A stretch of DNA of 59,287 nt from Chloroflexota bacterium. GTDB lineage: Bacteria; Chloroflexota; Limnocylindria; Limnocylindrales; CSP1-4. The position numbers and the translations under genes are program-made. The DNA lies in contig JAJZRQ010000009.1 of NCBI GenBank assembly GCA_021802585.1, positions 1 through 59,287 on the forward strand. Reading direction: 5' to 3'. Below the pieces are notes generated by a model. The model saw only the letters and a list, made by a program, of their open reading frames with translations, searched no databases and was not told the DNA's origin. Below, in pieces: positions 1 to 7,266 of this stretch; positions within the stretch are counted from its first letter, which is position 1, and each line of letters starts with the position of its first letter.

Positions 1-578
1 TCGCCTTCCACCTCGGGCGGCGCCTCGGCCTCCCGGACGTGGAGCTCGAGCGGCTGCGGATCGCCGCGCTCCTCCACGACGTCGGCAAGCTCGCCCTCCC
101 CGAGGACATCCTGGAGAAGCCGGCGGCCCTCACCTCCCACGAATGGCAGGCGATCGTCCAGCACCCCCGGATCGGCCAGGTGATCCTGGAGCAGGCGGCG
201 GCGATCAAGGACGCGGTCCCGATCGTCCTCCACCACCACGAGCGGTACGGCGGCGGCGGCTATCCGCACGGCCTCCGCGGCCAGGAGATCCCGCTCGGGG
301 CCCGGATCGTCGCCCTCGCCGACGCCTACGACGCGATGATCCAGGACCGCCCCTACAAGCTCGCGATGTCGCACCCGGAGGCGATCCGCGAGATCTGCCG
401 CCACGCCGGCTCGCAGTTCGACCCGGATCTCGTGGAGGCCTTCGTCGAGCTCTTCGCCGACGGGATCCCGGCGCTCGACCCCCGGCTCGCGGCCCTCGTC
501 GCGGGCGGCCCGACGCCGCTCCGGGAGTCCGCCGGCGGCCGCCCCCGGACGTCGCGCCGGGGCACGGCGGCGGGCTGA
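1..578 (+). CDS. HD-GYP domain phosphohydrolase, 5' end cut by window edge
   Basis: The reading frame is open to the left edge (codons from base 3), so only the C-terminal 191 residues are visible. They carry the HD-GYP signature in order: HDVGK (metal-binding HD), then [17 protein letters not shown], which matches the HHExxDGxGYPxG signature, then ADAYDAM. HD-GYP proteins usually hydrolyse cyclic di-GMP and are often fused to sensory or receiver domains. Any such domain would lie outside the window. One difference from the textbook motif is the run YGGGGYP, where many members have D in the DGxGYP part. The last 40 residues are a Pro/Arg/Gly-rich tail without recognisable fold. The substrate is inferred from the family only. 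Confidence 0.88.
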   Translation, partial: AFHLGRRLGLPDVELERLRIAALLHDVGKLALPEDILEKPAALTSHEWQAIVQHPRIGQVILEQAAAIKDAVPIVLHHHERYGGGGYPHGLRGQEIPLGARIVALADAYDAMIQDRPYKLAMSHPEAIREICRHAGSQFDPDLVEAFVELFADGIPALDPRLAALVAGGPTPLRESAGGRPRTSRRGTAAG

Positions 579-622
579 CGGGCTGCGTCCCGGCCCGGCG
601 GCCGGCGACGCGTCGGGCGCCA

Positions 623-662
623 GGTGAGCGCGGGGTGAGCCGCCGATGAGCTCCCGATGAGC
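623..662 (+). promoter_or_regulatory. Four phased 7-bp direct repeats (GRTGAGC, 11-bp period), putative response-regulator operator
   Basis: GGTGAGC, GGTGAGC, GATGAGC and GATGAGC begin at 623, 634, 645 and 656, each separated by exactly 4 bases. This is the layout of an OmpR/PhoB-type binding array (7-bp direct repeats with 4-bp spacers). The last repeat ends 9 bases before a -10-like TAGGGT (672-677), where such activators replace the -35 element. The controlling regulator is not in the window. Confidence 0.5.
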
Positions 663-671
663 GCTCCCCGC

Positions 672-677
672 TAGGGT
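672..677 (+). promoter_or_regulatory. Putative -10 element of the ssb promoter
   Basis: TAGGGT fits the TAnnnT pattern of other candidate -10 elements here. No good -35 is visible; the repeat array at 623-662 occupies that position. The predicted transcript would have a leader of about 120 bases before ssb. Confidence 0.4.
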
Positions 678-803
678 TCGCCTCCGGCGGGTCCGCCCCG
701 GTCGTTCACGGCGGGCCCGCCGCCACCCCGCCGAGACCCAGCCCGCCGCCCAGCACGAGAGGCCGCCCCCGGCGCCGCCGGGCCGGCCAGGAGGGAACGG
801 ACC

Positions 804-1256
804 GTGAACAGGGTCCTCTTGACCGGGCGCCTGACCCGGGATCCGGAGATGCGCGCGCTCGCCTCCGGGAAGCACGTCACGACCTTCTCCGTGGCGACGA
901 ACGAGTACGTCGGCAACGGGCGCGAGAAGGCCGAGTACCACGCGGTCATCGCCTGGGACCGCCTCGCGGACATCGCCGCCCAGTACCTCGGCAAGGGGGC
1001 CATGGTCGCCGTGGAGGGCCGCCTCCAGACGCGCCAGTGGGACGACGACGCGGGCAAGCGCCACTGGAAGACCGAGGTCGTCGCGGCCTCGATCGAGATG
1101 CTCTCCGGGCGCCGCAAGAAGGACTACGCGGCCGACGCGCTCGCGGCCCAGGCCGATGCCTTCGGGCTCGTGGCGGCGGCGGGCGACGAGGACGGCACGA
1201 CGATCGCGGCCGCTGATCCGGAGGCGGACGAGATCGAGGTCGCGGCCGTCGCCTGA
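804..1256 (+). CDS. ssb: Single-stranded DNA-binding protein
   Basis: This 150-residue protein begins with a GTG codon preceded by AGGAGG at good distance. It opens MNRVLLTGRLTRDPEMRALA, the classic start of the bacterial SSB OB-fold, and continues with FSVATNEY and YHAVIAWDRLADIAAQYLGKG, all typical of the family. SSB protects single-stranded DNA and recruits replication and repair proteins. The C-terminal third is acidic and Ala-rich, but it ends in EIEVAAVA rather than the usual DDDIPF-type tip, so this may be a paralogue with altered partner binding, as seen in bacteria with two SSBs. It is a single gene, not beside rpsF or rpsR. The possible phased-repeat operator upstream is unusual for ssb. 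Confidence 0.93.
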   Translation: MNRVLLTGRLTRDPEMRALASGKHVTTFSVATNEYVGNGREKAEYHAVIAWDRLADIAAQYLGKGAMVAVEGRLQTRQWDDDAGKRHWKTEVVAASIEMLSGRRKKDYAADALAAQADAFGLVAAAGDEDGTTIAAADPEADEIEVAAVA

Positions 1257-1272
1257 GGCCGGCGCTTCTCCC

Positions 1273-1305
1273 GCGGCGGGCGCCGTCCTCCCCGGCGCCC
1301 GCCGC
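1273..1305. terminator. Strong hairpin between convergent ssb and cax
   Basis: A perfect 12-bp inverted repeat (1273-1284 with 1294-1305) with a 9-base loop lies between the stops of two converging genes. There is no clear T tract, so it would act as a bidirectional stem-loop or 3'-end protector rather than a textbook terminator. Confidence 0.6.
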
Positions 1306-1342
1306 CTTCGCGCGCCCTCGCGGGCGGGCCTGCGGACCCGCG

Positions 1343-2449
1343 TCAGCGGAGCTCGAAGAACGAGACGGCGAGGATGACGTAGACGATCATGAGGAGCGCG
1401 CCCTCGAGCCAGTTCGACTCGCCGTCGAGGGCGATGAGCGCGCTGATCCCCACCGCCGCCCCGACTGCCGCGACTTCGAGCGGGTGGAACACGAGGTCCA
1501 TCGGCTGCCCGGCGAGGGCCCCCAGGACGACGAGGACGGGGCCCACGAAGAGCGCGACCTGGAGGCTCGAGCCGTAGGCCACGGCCATCGAGAACTCCAT
1601 CCGGTTCTTCCACGCGAGCTGGACGGCGACGACGTGCTCGGCGAGGTTGCCGATCGTCGGGATGAGGACGACCCCGACGAAGAACTCGGACAGGCCGAAC
1701 GTCGCGATGAACGGCTCGATCGAGCTGACGAGGATCTCCGAGAGGACGGCGAGGAGCGCGGCCGCGCCGAGGAGGACCCCCACCGCGGTCGCGCGGCTCC
1801 ACGGGGGGCCGCCGTGCTCGCCGGCCGGCTCGTGGCCGCCGAGCGTCCGGTTCGCGTTCCGGAACGAGTACACGAGCGAGAGGACGTACCCGACGATGAG
1901 GAGGAGGGCGACGAGGACGGACTCCTCCGTGATCGTGCCCTGCCCCTCGGTCGCCGCGCTGGCGGCGAAGATCGCGGGCACGAAGAAGCCGATCGCCGCA
2001 ACGACGAGGAGCGCCGCGTTCGATCCGGCGACCCGCGGGTCGAAGCGCTGGATCCCGTTGCGGATCCCGCCGCAGAGGACGCTCGCCCCGAGGACGAGGA
2101 GGAGGTTCCCGATGATCGACCCGGTGAGCGAGGCCTTGACGACCGCCGTGAGGCCGGCCTGGAGGGCGAAGAAGGCGATGATGAGCTCGGCGATGTTCCC
2201 GAACGTCGCGTTGAGGACCCCGCCGACCTGCGGCCCGGTGAGCGCCCCGAGGCGCTCCGTCGCGAGGCCGATGAGCCAGGCGAGGCCGAGGATCGCGGCC
2301 GCCGCGACGACGAAGAGGAGGGTCGGGTCGGCGCCGACGAGCCAGGCGAGCCCGATCGTGACGACCGAGATCGCGACGGTGGCGACGAGGAACGCCCGGG
2401 CGAACGGGCGGAGGACGCCGACGACGGGGACGCGCGCGAGACCGTCCAC
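1343..2449 (-). CDS. cax: Ca2+/H+ antiporter (CaxA-type, CaCA superfamily)
   Basis: This 368-residue integral membrane protein has about eleven hydrophobic segments. Both inverted halves show the CaCA alpha repeats: the first contains NATFGNIAELIIAFFAL, and the second contains PTIGNLAEHVVAV with the acidic residue needed for cation binding. The family exports Ca2+ (or other divalent cations) in exchange for protons. The start is GTG at 2449. A -10-like TAGGAT ends only 6 bases upstream of it, so the transcript may be leaderless. The gene follows rsmI on the same strand by 9 bases but seems to have its own promoter. Confidence 0.9.
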   Translation of the reverse strand: MDGLARVPVVGVLRPFARAFLVATVAISVVTIGLAWLVGADPTLLFVVAAAAILGLAWLIGLATERLGALTGPQVGGVLNATFGNIAELIIAFFALQAGLTAVVKASLTGSIIGNLLLVLGASVLCGGIRNGIQRFDPRVAGSNAALLVVAAIGFFVPAIFAASAATEGQGTITEESVLVALLLIVGYVLSLVYSFRNANRTLGGHEPAGEHGGPPWSRATAVGVLLGAAALLAVLSEILVSSIEPFIATFGLSEFFVGVVLIPTIGNLAEHVVAVQLAWKNRMEFSMAVAYGSSLQVALFVGPVLVVLGALAGQPMDLVFHPLEVAAVGAAVGISALIALDGESNWLEGALLMIVYVILAVSFFELR

Positions 2450-2455
2450 GCCCCG

Positions 2456-2461
2456 ATCCTA
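2456..2461 (-). promoter_or_regulatory. -10 element of cax, overlapping the rsmI stop codon
   Basis: TAGGAT on the minus strand; its first three bases are the TAG stop of rsmI. The 6-base gap to the cax GTG places the start point at or on the start codon. No strong -35 is visible. Confidence 0.4.
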
Positions 2462-3427
2462 GTCGCCCGGCCCGGCGCCGTAGAGGCGGCGGCGCGGGAT
2501 CCCGGTCGCGGCGGCGACCCGCCGGGCGGCCTCCCCGCGGGCGATCCCGGTCGTCGCGAGGCGCTCCACCTCGCCGCGCGCCCGGGCCAGGGCAGCGTCG
2601 TCCGCCGGGCCCCCGTCGACCGCGCCGGGTCGCCCCGTCGCCGCGTCGCCGACGACGACGACGATCTCACCCCGGGCCGCGAGCGCGCCGTCCGCGACGG
2701 CCGCCGAGAGCTCGCCGAGGGAGCCCCGCCGGACCTCCTCGTGGAGCTTCGTGAGCTCGCGGCAGACGGCCGCCGGGCGGTCCGGTCCGCAGGCGGCCGC
2801 GAGGTCGGCGAGCGTCGCGGCGAGCCGTCCCGGCGCCTCGAAGAGGACGGCCGTCCGGGGATCGGCCGCGAGCCGCTCGAGCCGTGCGCGCCGTTCGCGG
2901 CCGGCGCGCGGCAGGAAGCCCTCGAACGACCAGCGGGGACCGGCAACCGCCGCCGCCACGAGCGCCGCGAGGACGGCGGAGGGGCCCGGCAGCGGCACGA
3001 CGGACCCGCCCTCCCCGGCCCACGCCGCGACGAGCTCGGCGCCGGGATCCGAGACGAGCGGCGTCCCGGCGTCCGTCACGAGGGCGAGGTCCGCCCCGCC
3101 GCGGAGATGGGCGAGGAGCTCCGGGCCGCGGGCCGCGGCGTTCCGGGCGTGGTAGCTCACGAGCCGCGCCGGGACCGCATGGCGGGCGAGGAGGCGCCGG
3201 GTCATCCGGGTGTCCTCCGCCGCCACGAGTGGCACCGCCGCGAGGACCTCGAGGGCGCGGAGCGTGACGTCACCGAGGTTCCCGATCGGCGTCGCGACGA
3301 CGAACAGCGTCCCCCGCGGCGGCGGGCCGTCGCCGGGGGCGGTCTCCTCCGGGCGGGGCCGCCCGTCCGGCAGCGGTCGCGCCGCCTCCGGGCGCCGCCG
3401 CGTCACGTCCGGGCGCCGCCGCGTCAC
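2459..3427 (-). CDS. rsmI: 16S rRNA (cytidine1402-2'-O)-methyltransferase
   Basis: The protein has about 322 residues. It contains GTLFVVATPIGNLGDVTLRA near residue 36, then AEDTRMTRRLL, VTDAGTPLVSDPG, PLPGPSAVLAAL and FEGFLPR, in the order typical of RsmI in the tetrapyrrole methylase fold. RsmI 2'-O-methylates C1402 in the ribosomal decoding centre together with RsmH, which is also encoded in this window. The chosen start is GTG at 3427, which shares GTGA with the nadE stop; a second in-frame GTG lies at 3406. The choice gives an Arg/Pro-rich N-terminal extension of about 35 residues produced partly by a 21-bp tandem repeat, so the true start may be the later GTG. Confidence 0.9.
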   Translation of the reverse strand: MTRRRPDVTRRRPEAARPLPDGRPRPEETAPGDGPPPRGTLFVVATPIGNLGDVTLRALEVLAAVPLVAAEDTRMTRRLLARHAVPARLVSYHARNAAARGPELLAHLRGGADLALVTDAGTPLVSDPGAELVAAWAGEGGSVVPLPGPSAVLAALVAAAVAGPRWSFEGFLPRAGRERRARLERLAADPRTAVLFEAPGRLAATLADLAAACGPDRPAAVCRELTKLHEEVRRGSLGELSAAVADGALAARGEIVVVVGDAATGRPGAVDGGPADDAALARARGEVERLATTGIARGEAARRVAAATGIPRRRLYGAGPGD

Positions 3428-3431
3428 GTCC
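3390..3431. repeat. 21-bp tandem repeat, two copies, at the nadE/rsmI junction
   Basis: A 21-base unit occurs at 3390-3410 and again at 3411-3431, followed by a partial third copy with one mismatch. It spans the nadE stop and the two candidate rsmI GTG starts, so each copy supplies one possible start codon. Confidence 0.85.
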
Positions 3432-4338
3432 GGGCGCTGCCGGGCCGCCGACGCGGGTAGAGGTAGTCGACGCCGGCCGTCCGCGGCCCGAGCTTCGCGA
3501 TCGGCGGGACCTGGCGCTTGAACTCCGAGGCCGCGACCATCCGGTCGACGCGGGCGATCGTCGACGCGTCGAACCCCATCGCGACGAGCTCCACGTCGCT
3601 CCGCCGCCGGTCGATCATCCAGTAGAGGAGCCGGTCGAGCTCGTGGTACGTGAACCCGGCCTCGGCCTCGTCCGTCTGGCCCGGCCAGAGGTCGGCCGAC
3701 GGCGCCTTGCGGACGATCGCGTCGGGCACGCCCATCTCCATCGCGAGCTGGCGGACCTGCGTCTTGTAGAGGTCGCCGATCGGGTTGAAGGCGCACGCGC
3801 TGTCCCCGAAGAGGGTCGTGTACCCGATGAGCGTCTCCGTCTTGTTGGCGGTTCCCACGACGAGCCCGCCCCACGTCACCGACGCGTCATACAGGACGAT
3901 CATCCGCGCGCGGGCCATGAAGTTGCCGCGCCGGAGCGGGGCGGCCGCGAGCGCCTCCGTCCCGCCGGCGCCCGGCACCGCCGGCGCGCCCGCCGTGCCC
4001 GCCGCGCCGAAGTAGCCGTCGACGACCGGGCTGATGTCGACGACCCGGCTCGCGCAGCCGAGGCGTCGGACGACGTCCTCCGCGTCGGCGCGCGACGCCG
4101 GCGACGACGTCCGGTACGGCAGGAGGACCGCGAGGAGCCGCTCCGCCCCGATCGCCTCGGCGACGAGGTACGCGACGAGCGCGGAGTCGATCCCGCCGGA
4201 GAGCCCGACGAGGGCCCGCTCGAAGCCCGCCTGCCGGAGCTGGCCCCGGACGAAGCCGCCGATGACCCGGCGGGCGACGGCCGCGTCGATCCGCAGCTCG
4301 GCGGGGAGCTCGAAGGGCGGCGCCGCCGCCTCGCTCAT
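3424..4338 (-). CDS. nadE: NAD+ synthetase, synthetase subunit of a split glutamine-dependent enzyme
   Basis: This 304-residue protein has the ATP-pyrophosphatase loop LSGGIDSALVAYL near residue 45. It then has LPYRTSSPASRADAEDV, GNFMARARMIVLYD, LVVGTANKTETLIGYTTLFG and KAPSADLWPGQTDE, all NadE hallmarks. It amidates deamido-NAD to NAD+ in the last step of NAD synthesis. Unlike the fused enzyme of many bacteria it has no N-terminal glutaminase, but the gene just upstream encodes one and overlaps it by ATGA. The two probably form one complex with ammonia transfer; this is inferred. An Ala/Gly/Pro-rich insert near residues 110-135 is unusual. Confidence 0.92.
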   Translation of the reverse strand: MSEAAAPPFELPAELRIDAAVARRVIGGFVRGQLRQAGFERALVGLSGGIDSALVAYLVAEAIGAERLLAVLLPYRTSSPASRADAEDVVRRLGCASRVVDISPVVDGYFGAAGTAGAPAVPGAGGTEALAAAPLRRGNFMARARMIVLYDASVTWGGLVVGTANKTETLIGYTTLFGDSACAFNPIGDLYKTQVRQLAMEMGVPDAIVRKAPSADLWPGQTDEAEAGFTYHELDRLLYWMIDRRRSDVELVAMGFDASTIARVDRMVAASEFKRQVPPIAKLGPRTAGVDYLYPRRRPGSART

Positions 4339-5237
4339 CGCGCCGCCTCGCCGTCGCCGGTCGCGTCGGCCGCGAGGCCGGCGCGCTCCCCGACGATCCG
4401 TTCGAGCTCGCGGACGAGGAGCTCGGGGCGCTCGTCGCGGAGGAGGGGCAGCGCGATCCGCTCGCGTCGGACGTCCGCCGGTGCCACGTCCGCGTAGACG
4501 AGCGCCTCCTCGTAGAGCGGCGCCCGGACGAGGGTCTCGCCCCCCGGCCCGATGACCTCGCTCCCGCCCCAGAAGCTGATCGACTCGTCGACGCCGACGC
4601 GGTTGCAGAAGACGACGACGCTCGTCGTCAGCTGGGCGTACGTCCGCAGGAGCGCGCGCCAGGAGGCGGCCGTGCCGAGGCCCTCGGCGTGGGTCGCGGC
4701 GAGGTCGCGGCCCGGGGACGACGACACGTTCACGAGGAGCTGCGCCCCGTCGAGGGCGAGGACCTGGGCCGTCCCCAGGTGCCAGAAGTCCTCGCAGATC
4801 CCGATCCCGACGCCGAGCCCGAGGCTCGACGGGACGGCCCGGAGGGCGTCGCCGGCGGCGAAGAAGCGGCGCTCGTCGAAGAGGCCGTACGTCGGGAGGT
4901 GGACCTTCCGGTGGACGTGGCGGACGCGGCCGCCCTCGAGGAGGGCCGCGGCGATGAAGAGGCGGTGATCGCCGGATTCCTCGACGAAGCTCACGACGGC
5001 CGACCCGTCGCCGGCCTCCGCCGCGAGCGCGACGAGCCGCGGGTCGTCCGCCCGGATCGCGACCTCCGCGGCGAGGTCCTGGAGGAGGTAGCCGGTGAGG
5101 CCGAGCTCGGGGAAGACGACGAGGCCGGCACCCCCGCGGCGCGCCTCGCGGATGAGCTCCGCGTGGCGGACGAGGTTCGCCTCGAGGTCACCGAGGTGGG
5201 GGGCCGTCTGGGCAAGGGCGACGCGGATCGGCTGCAC
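4335..5237 (-). CDS. Carbon-nitrogen hydrolase, probable glutaminase subunit of NAD synthetase
   Basis: This 300-residue nitrilase-superfamily protein shows the full catalytic triad: Glu in VVFPELGLTGYLLQD, Lys in HRKVHLPTYGLFDE, and Cys in GIGICEDFW. The phrases PTYGLFDERRFF and ICEDFW are typical of the glutaminase domain of glutamine-dependent NAD synthetases. Its stop overlaps the nadE start (ATGA), so the two products are probably made in equal amounts and work together, this subunit releasing ammonia from glutamine. The start is GTG at 5237, with a -10-like TAGACT 6 bases upstream and no Shine-Dalgarno, consistent with leaderless translation. An independent amidase role cannot be excluded. 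Confidence 0.85.
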   Translation of the reverse strand: MQPIRVALAQTAPHLGDLEANLVRHAELIREARRGGAGLVVFPELGLTGYLLQDLAAEVAIRADDPRLVALAAEAGDGSAVVSFVEESGDHRLFIAAALLEGGRVRHVHRKVHLPTYGLFDERRFFAAGDALRAVPSSLGLGVGIGICEDFWHLGTAQVLALDGAQLLVNVSSSPGRDLAATHAEGLGTAASWRALLRTYAQLTTSVVVFCNRVGVDESISFWGGSEVIGPGGETLVRAPLYEEALVYADVAPADVRRERIALPLLRDERPELLVRELERIVGERAGLAADATGDGEAAR

Positions 5238-5243
5238 GACCGG

Positions 5244-5249
5244 AGTCTA
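5244..5249 (-). promoter_or_regulatory. Putative -10 element of the NAD synthetase operon
   Basis: TAGACT on the minus strand ends 6 bases before the GTG start at 5237. The same spacing is seen at cax (2456-2461). No convincing -35 is visible. Confidence 0.35.
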
Positions 5250-5325
5250 TCCCGCGGGGCGCCGCCCCGGACCCGCCGGGGCCCGATCGAACCCGCGCCC
5301 CGCCCGGGGCGTATGTTCGGAAGGC

Positions 5326-5355
5326 GTGACGCGCCGGTCCGGCCGGTGCTAGGCT
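5326..5355 (+). promoter_or_regulatory. Putative promoter of the first peptide-transport operon
   Basis: GTGACG (5326-5331), an 18-base spacer, then an extended -10, TGCTAGGCT, with hexamer at 5350-5355. The 11-mer GGTGCTAGGCT recurs exactly at 49344-49354 upstream of another gene. The predicted leader is about 85 bases. Confidence 0.45.
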
Positions 5356-5406
5356 GGCGCGCACCCGGGCGGCCCGAAGGAGAGCGGGTCGTCGCCCGTG
5401 CGTGAC

Positions 5407-5426
5407 CGCCCCCCGCGGGGGGGGCG
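5407..5426 (+). other. GC hairpin just upstream of the binding-protein ribosome binding site
   Basis: An 8-bp C/G stem (5407-5414 with 5419-5426) lies a few bases before the GAGGAGG ribosome binding site of the binding-protein gene. It could affect mRNA stability or translation; no regulator is implied. Confidence 0.35.
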
Positions 5427-5446
5427 AGAGAGGAGGAGCACAGAGC

Positions 5447-7180
5447 ATGCCCGGACGTCCGTGGCGCGCCCGACTGGCTGCCCTCGGCGCTGGCACCGCG
5501 ATCCTCATCGCGGCATGCGGCGGCGCGGCGAGCCCGTCCCCCACCCAGGCACCGACGCAGGCCCCGACGCAGGCCCCCAGCGCGACTCCGTTCGAGGCCA
5601 TGTCGTACCCGACGGCCGGCGAGGTCGACTGCGCGGCGGGGACCTACAACGGCAAGCCGTACACCGGCATGATCAAGTCGATCAAGGCCCTCGACGCGAA
5701 GACGGTCGAGTTCACCCTCTGTGGGTCGGACCCGGCCTTCCTCTCGAAGGTGGCGTTCAGCCCCTTCGCGATCAACGACACCGCCTACCTCGAGAAGGCG
5801 GCGGCGGACGGCTCGATCGTCCGCAACCCGAACGGCACCGGCCCGTACAAGCTCAAGGAGTGGGTCCAGGGCGACCACATCACCCTGGAGGCGAACCCGA
5901 CGTACTGGGGCACCGCGCCGCTCGTCCCCGAAGTCGTCTTCAAGTGGAGCACGGAGGCCGCCCAGCGGCTCGTCGAGCTCCAGTCCGGCAACGCCGACGG
6001 GATCGACAACCCCGGCCCGACCGACTTCGCGACGATCGCGAACGACCCGAACCTGAAGCTCTACCCGCGCGAAGGCCTCAACGTCTTCTACGTCGGGATG
6101 AACAACACGTACCCGCCGTTCGACAACGAGAAGGTCCGCCAGGCGGTCGCGATGGGCATCGACCGGCAGCGGATCGTCGACAACTTCATGCCGCCCGGCT
6201 CGACCGTGGCGAGCCACTTCACGCCGTGCGCGATCCCCAACGGGTGCGTCGGCCCAGAGTGGTACTCCTTCGACGTCGCGGCCGCCAAGAAGCTCCTCGC
6301 CGAGGCCGGCTTTCCCGACGGCTTCCAGACGACGATCCACCTCCGTGACGTCGTCCGCGGCTACCTCGCCCAGCCGGTCATCGTCGCCCAGGACATCCAG
6401 GCCCAGCTGAAGACGAACCTGAACATCGAGGCGAAGATCGACGTCCAGGAGTCGGGCACGTTCATCGACAACGCTGACGCCGGCAAGCTCGACGGGATCC
6501 ACCTCCTCGGGTGGGGCGCCGACTACCCCGACGTCACGAACTTCCTCGACTACCACTTCGGCGCCGGCTCGAGCGCCCAGTTCGGCAAGAAGTACCCTGA
6601 CATCGTGGCGGCCCTCCAGGAGGGCGCGAAGGGCGCCAACGACGACGTCCGGAAGCCCGCCTACGAGCAGGCCAACACCCTCATCAAGCAGCACGTGCCG
6701 ATGGTCCCGATCTCGCACGCCGGCTCGGCGACGGCCTTCAAGGCCGACGTGGAGGGCGCCCACAGCTCGCCCCTCACGAGCGAGGTGTTCTCGGTCATGA
6801 AGCCCGGCGACCGCAGCCAGCTGGTCTGGATCCAGAACGGCGAGCCGGCGGGCATCTACTGCGCCGACGAGACCGACGGCGAGGCCCTCCGGGTCTGCGA
6901 GCAGATCACCGAGGCCCTCTACGGCTTCGAGGTCGGCGGCACGAAGGCGATCCCGGTCCTCGCGACCGCCTGCACGCCGAACACCGACCTCGCGGTCTGG
7001 ACGTGCACCCTCCGCGACAACGTGACGTTCGCCGACGGCGCGACGCTCGACGCGAACGACGTCGTCCTCTCCTATGCGGTCCAGTGGGACGCGGCGCACC
7101 CGCTCCACAAGGGCCGGGACGGCAGCTTCACGTACTTCCCGAGCCTCTGGGGAGGCTTCCTCAACCCGCCGGCGCAGTAG
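5447..7180 (+). CDS. Peptide-type ABC transporter substrate-binding lipoprotein, apparently circularly permuted
   Basis: The 577-residue product starts at ATG 5447 after AGGAGG. It has a lipoprotein signal (Arg-rich start, hydrophobic stretch, IAAC with Cys24) and a PTQA-repeat linker. The mature domain belongs to the family-5 (DppA/OppA) binding proteins, but its parts are reordered. It opens with the block that usually follows the first 130 residues (KSIKALDAKTVEFTL), then NGTGPYKLKEW near residue 129, NNTYPPFDNEKVRQAVAMGI and AEAGFPDGF. The usual C-terminal part follows. After it, residues about 455-577 carry what is normally the N-terminus: LVWIQNGEP, then EQITEALYGFE, then TCTLRDNVTFADGATLDANDVVLSY. 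The paralogue at 15789-17783 keeps the normal order. It should capture peptides outside the membrane and hand them to the permeases encoded downstream. Confidence 0.9.
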   Translation: MPGRPWRARLAALGAGTAILIAACGGAASPSPTQAPTQAPTQAPSATPFEAMSYPTAGEVDCAAGTYNGKPYTGMIKSIKALDAKTVEFTLCGSDPAFLSKVAFSPFAINDTAYLEKAAADGSIVRNPNGTGPYKLKEWVQGDHITLEANPTYWGTAPLVPEVVFKWSTEAAQRLVELQSGNADGIDNPGPTDFATIANDPNLKLYPREGLNVFYVGMNNTYPPFDNEKVRQAVAMGIDRQRIVDNFMPPGSTVASHFTPCAIPNGCVGPEWYSFDVAAAKKLLAEAGFPDGFQTTIHLRDVVRGYLAQPVIVAQDIQAQLKTNLNIEAKIDVQESGTFIDNADAGKLDGIHLLGWGADYPDVTNFLDYHFGAGSSAQFGKKYPDIVAALQEGAKGANDDVRKPAYEQANTLIKQHVPMVPISHAGSATAFKADVEGAHSSPLTSEVFSVMKPGDRSQLVWIQNGEPAGIYCADETDGEALRVCEQITEALYGFEVGGTKAIPVLATACTPNTDLAVWTCTLRDNVTFADGATLDANDVVLSYAVQWDAAHPLHKGRDGSFTYFPSLWGGFLNPPAQ

Positions 7181-7199
7181 CCGGACCGCGCACCGTCCC

Positions 7200-7233
7200 G
7201 ACGGGGGGCGCCGCTCGAGCGGCGCCCCCCGTC
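7200..7233 (+). terminator. Perfect 34-base palindrome between binding-protein and permease genes
   Basis: Bases 7200-7216 are the exact reverse complement of 7217-7233, forming a very stable stem. It lies 19 bases after the binding-protein stop and 33 bases before the first permease. Such stem-loops often protect the upstream mRNA or partly terminate transcription, giving more binding protein than permease. Confidence 0.6.
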
Positions 7234-7266
7234 GCTTCCTCCCCCATGGAGCCCGCCTGACCCGGA

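Noticed and set aside
1484-3460. Very long plus-strand frame of over 600 codons opposite cax and rsmI
   Set aside because: It is the mirror of two well-identified minus-strand genes. Its translation is an Asp/Arg/Glu-rich run without motifs, as expected when stops are rare at high GC.
4991-7108. Long minus-strand frame opposite the first binding protein
   Set aside because: It is antisense to a clear lipoprotein gene; the product is low-complexity with no recognisable fold.
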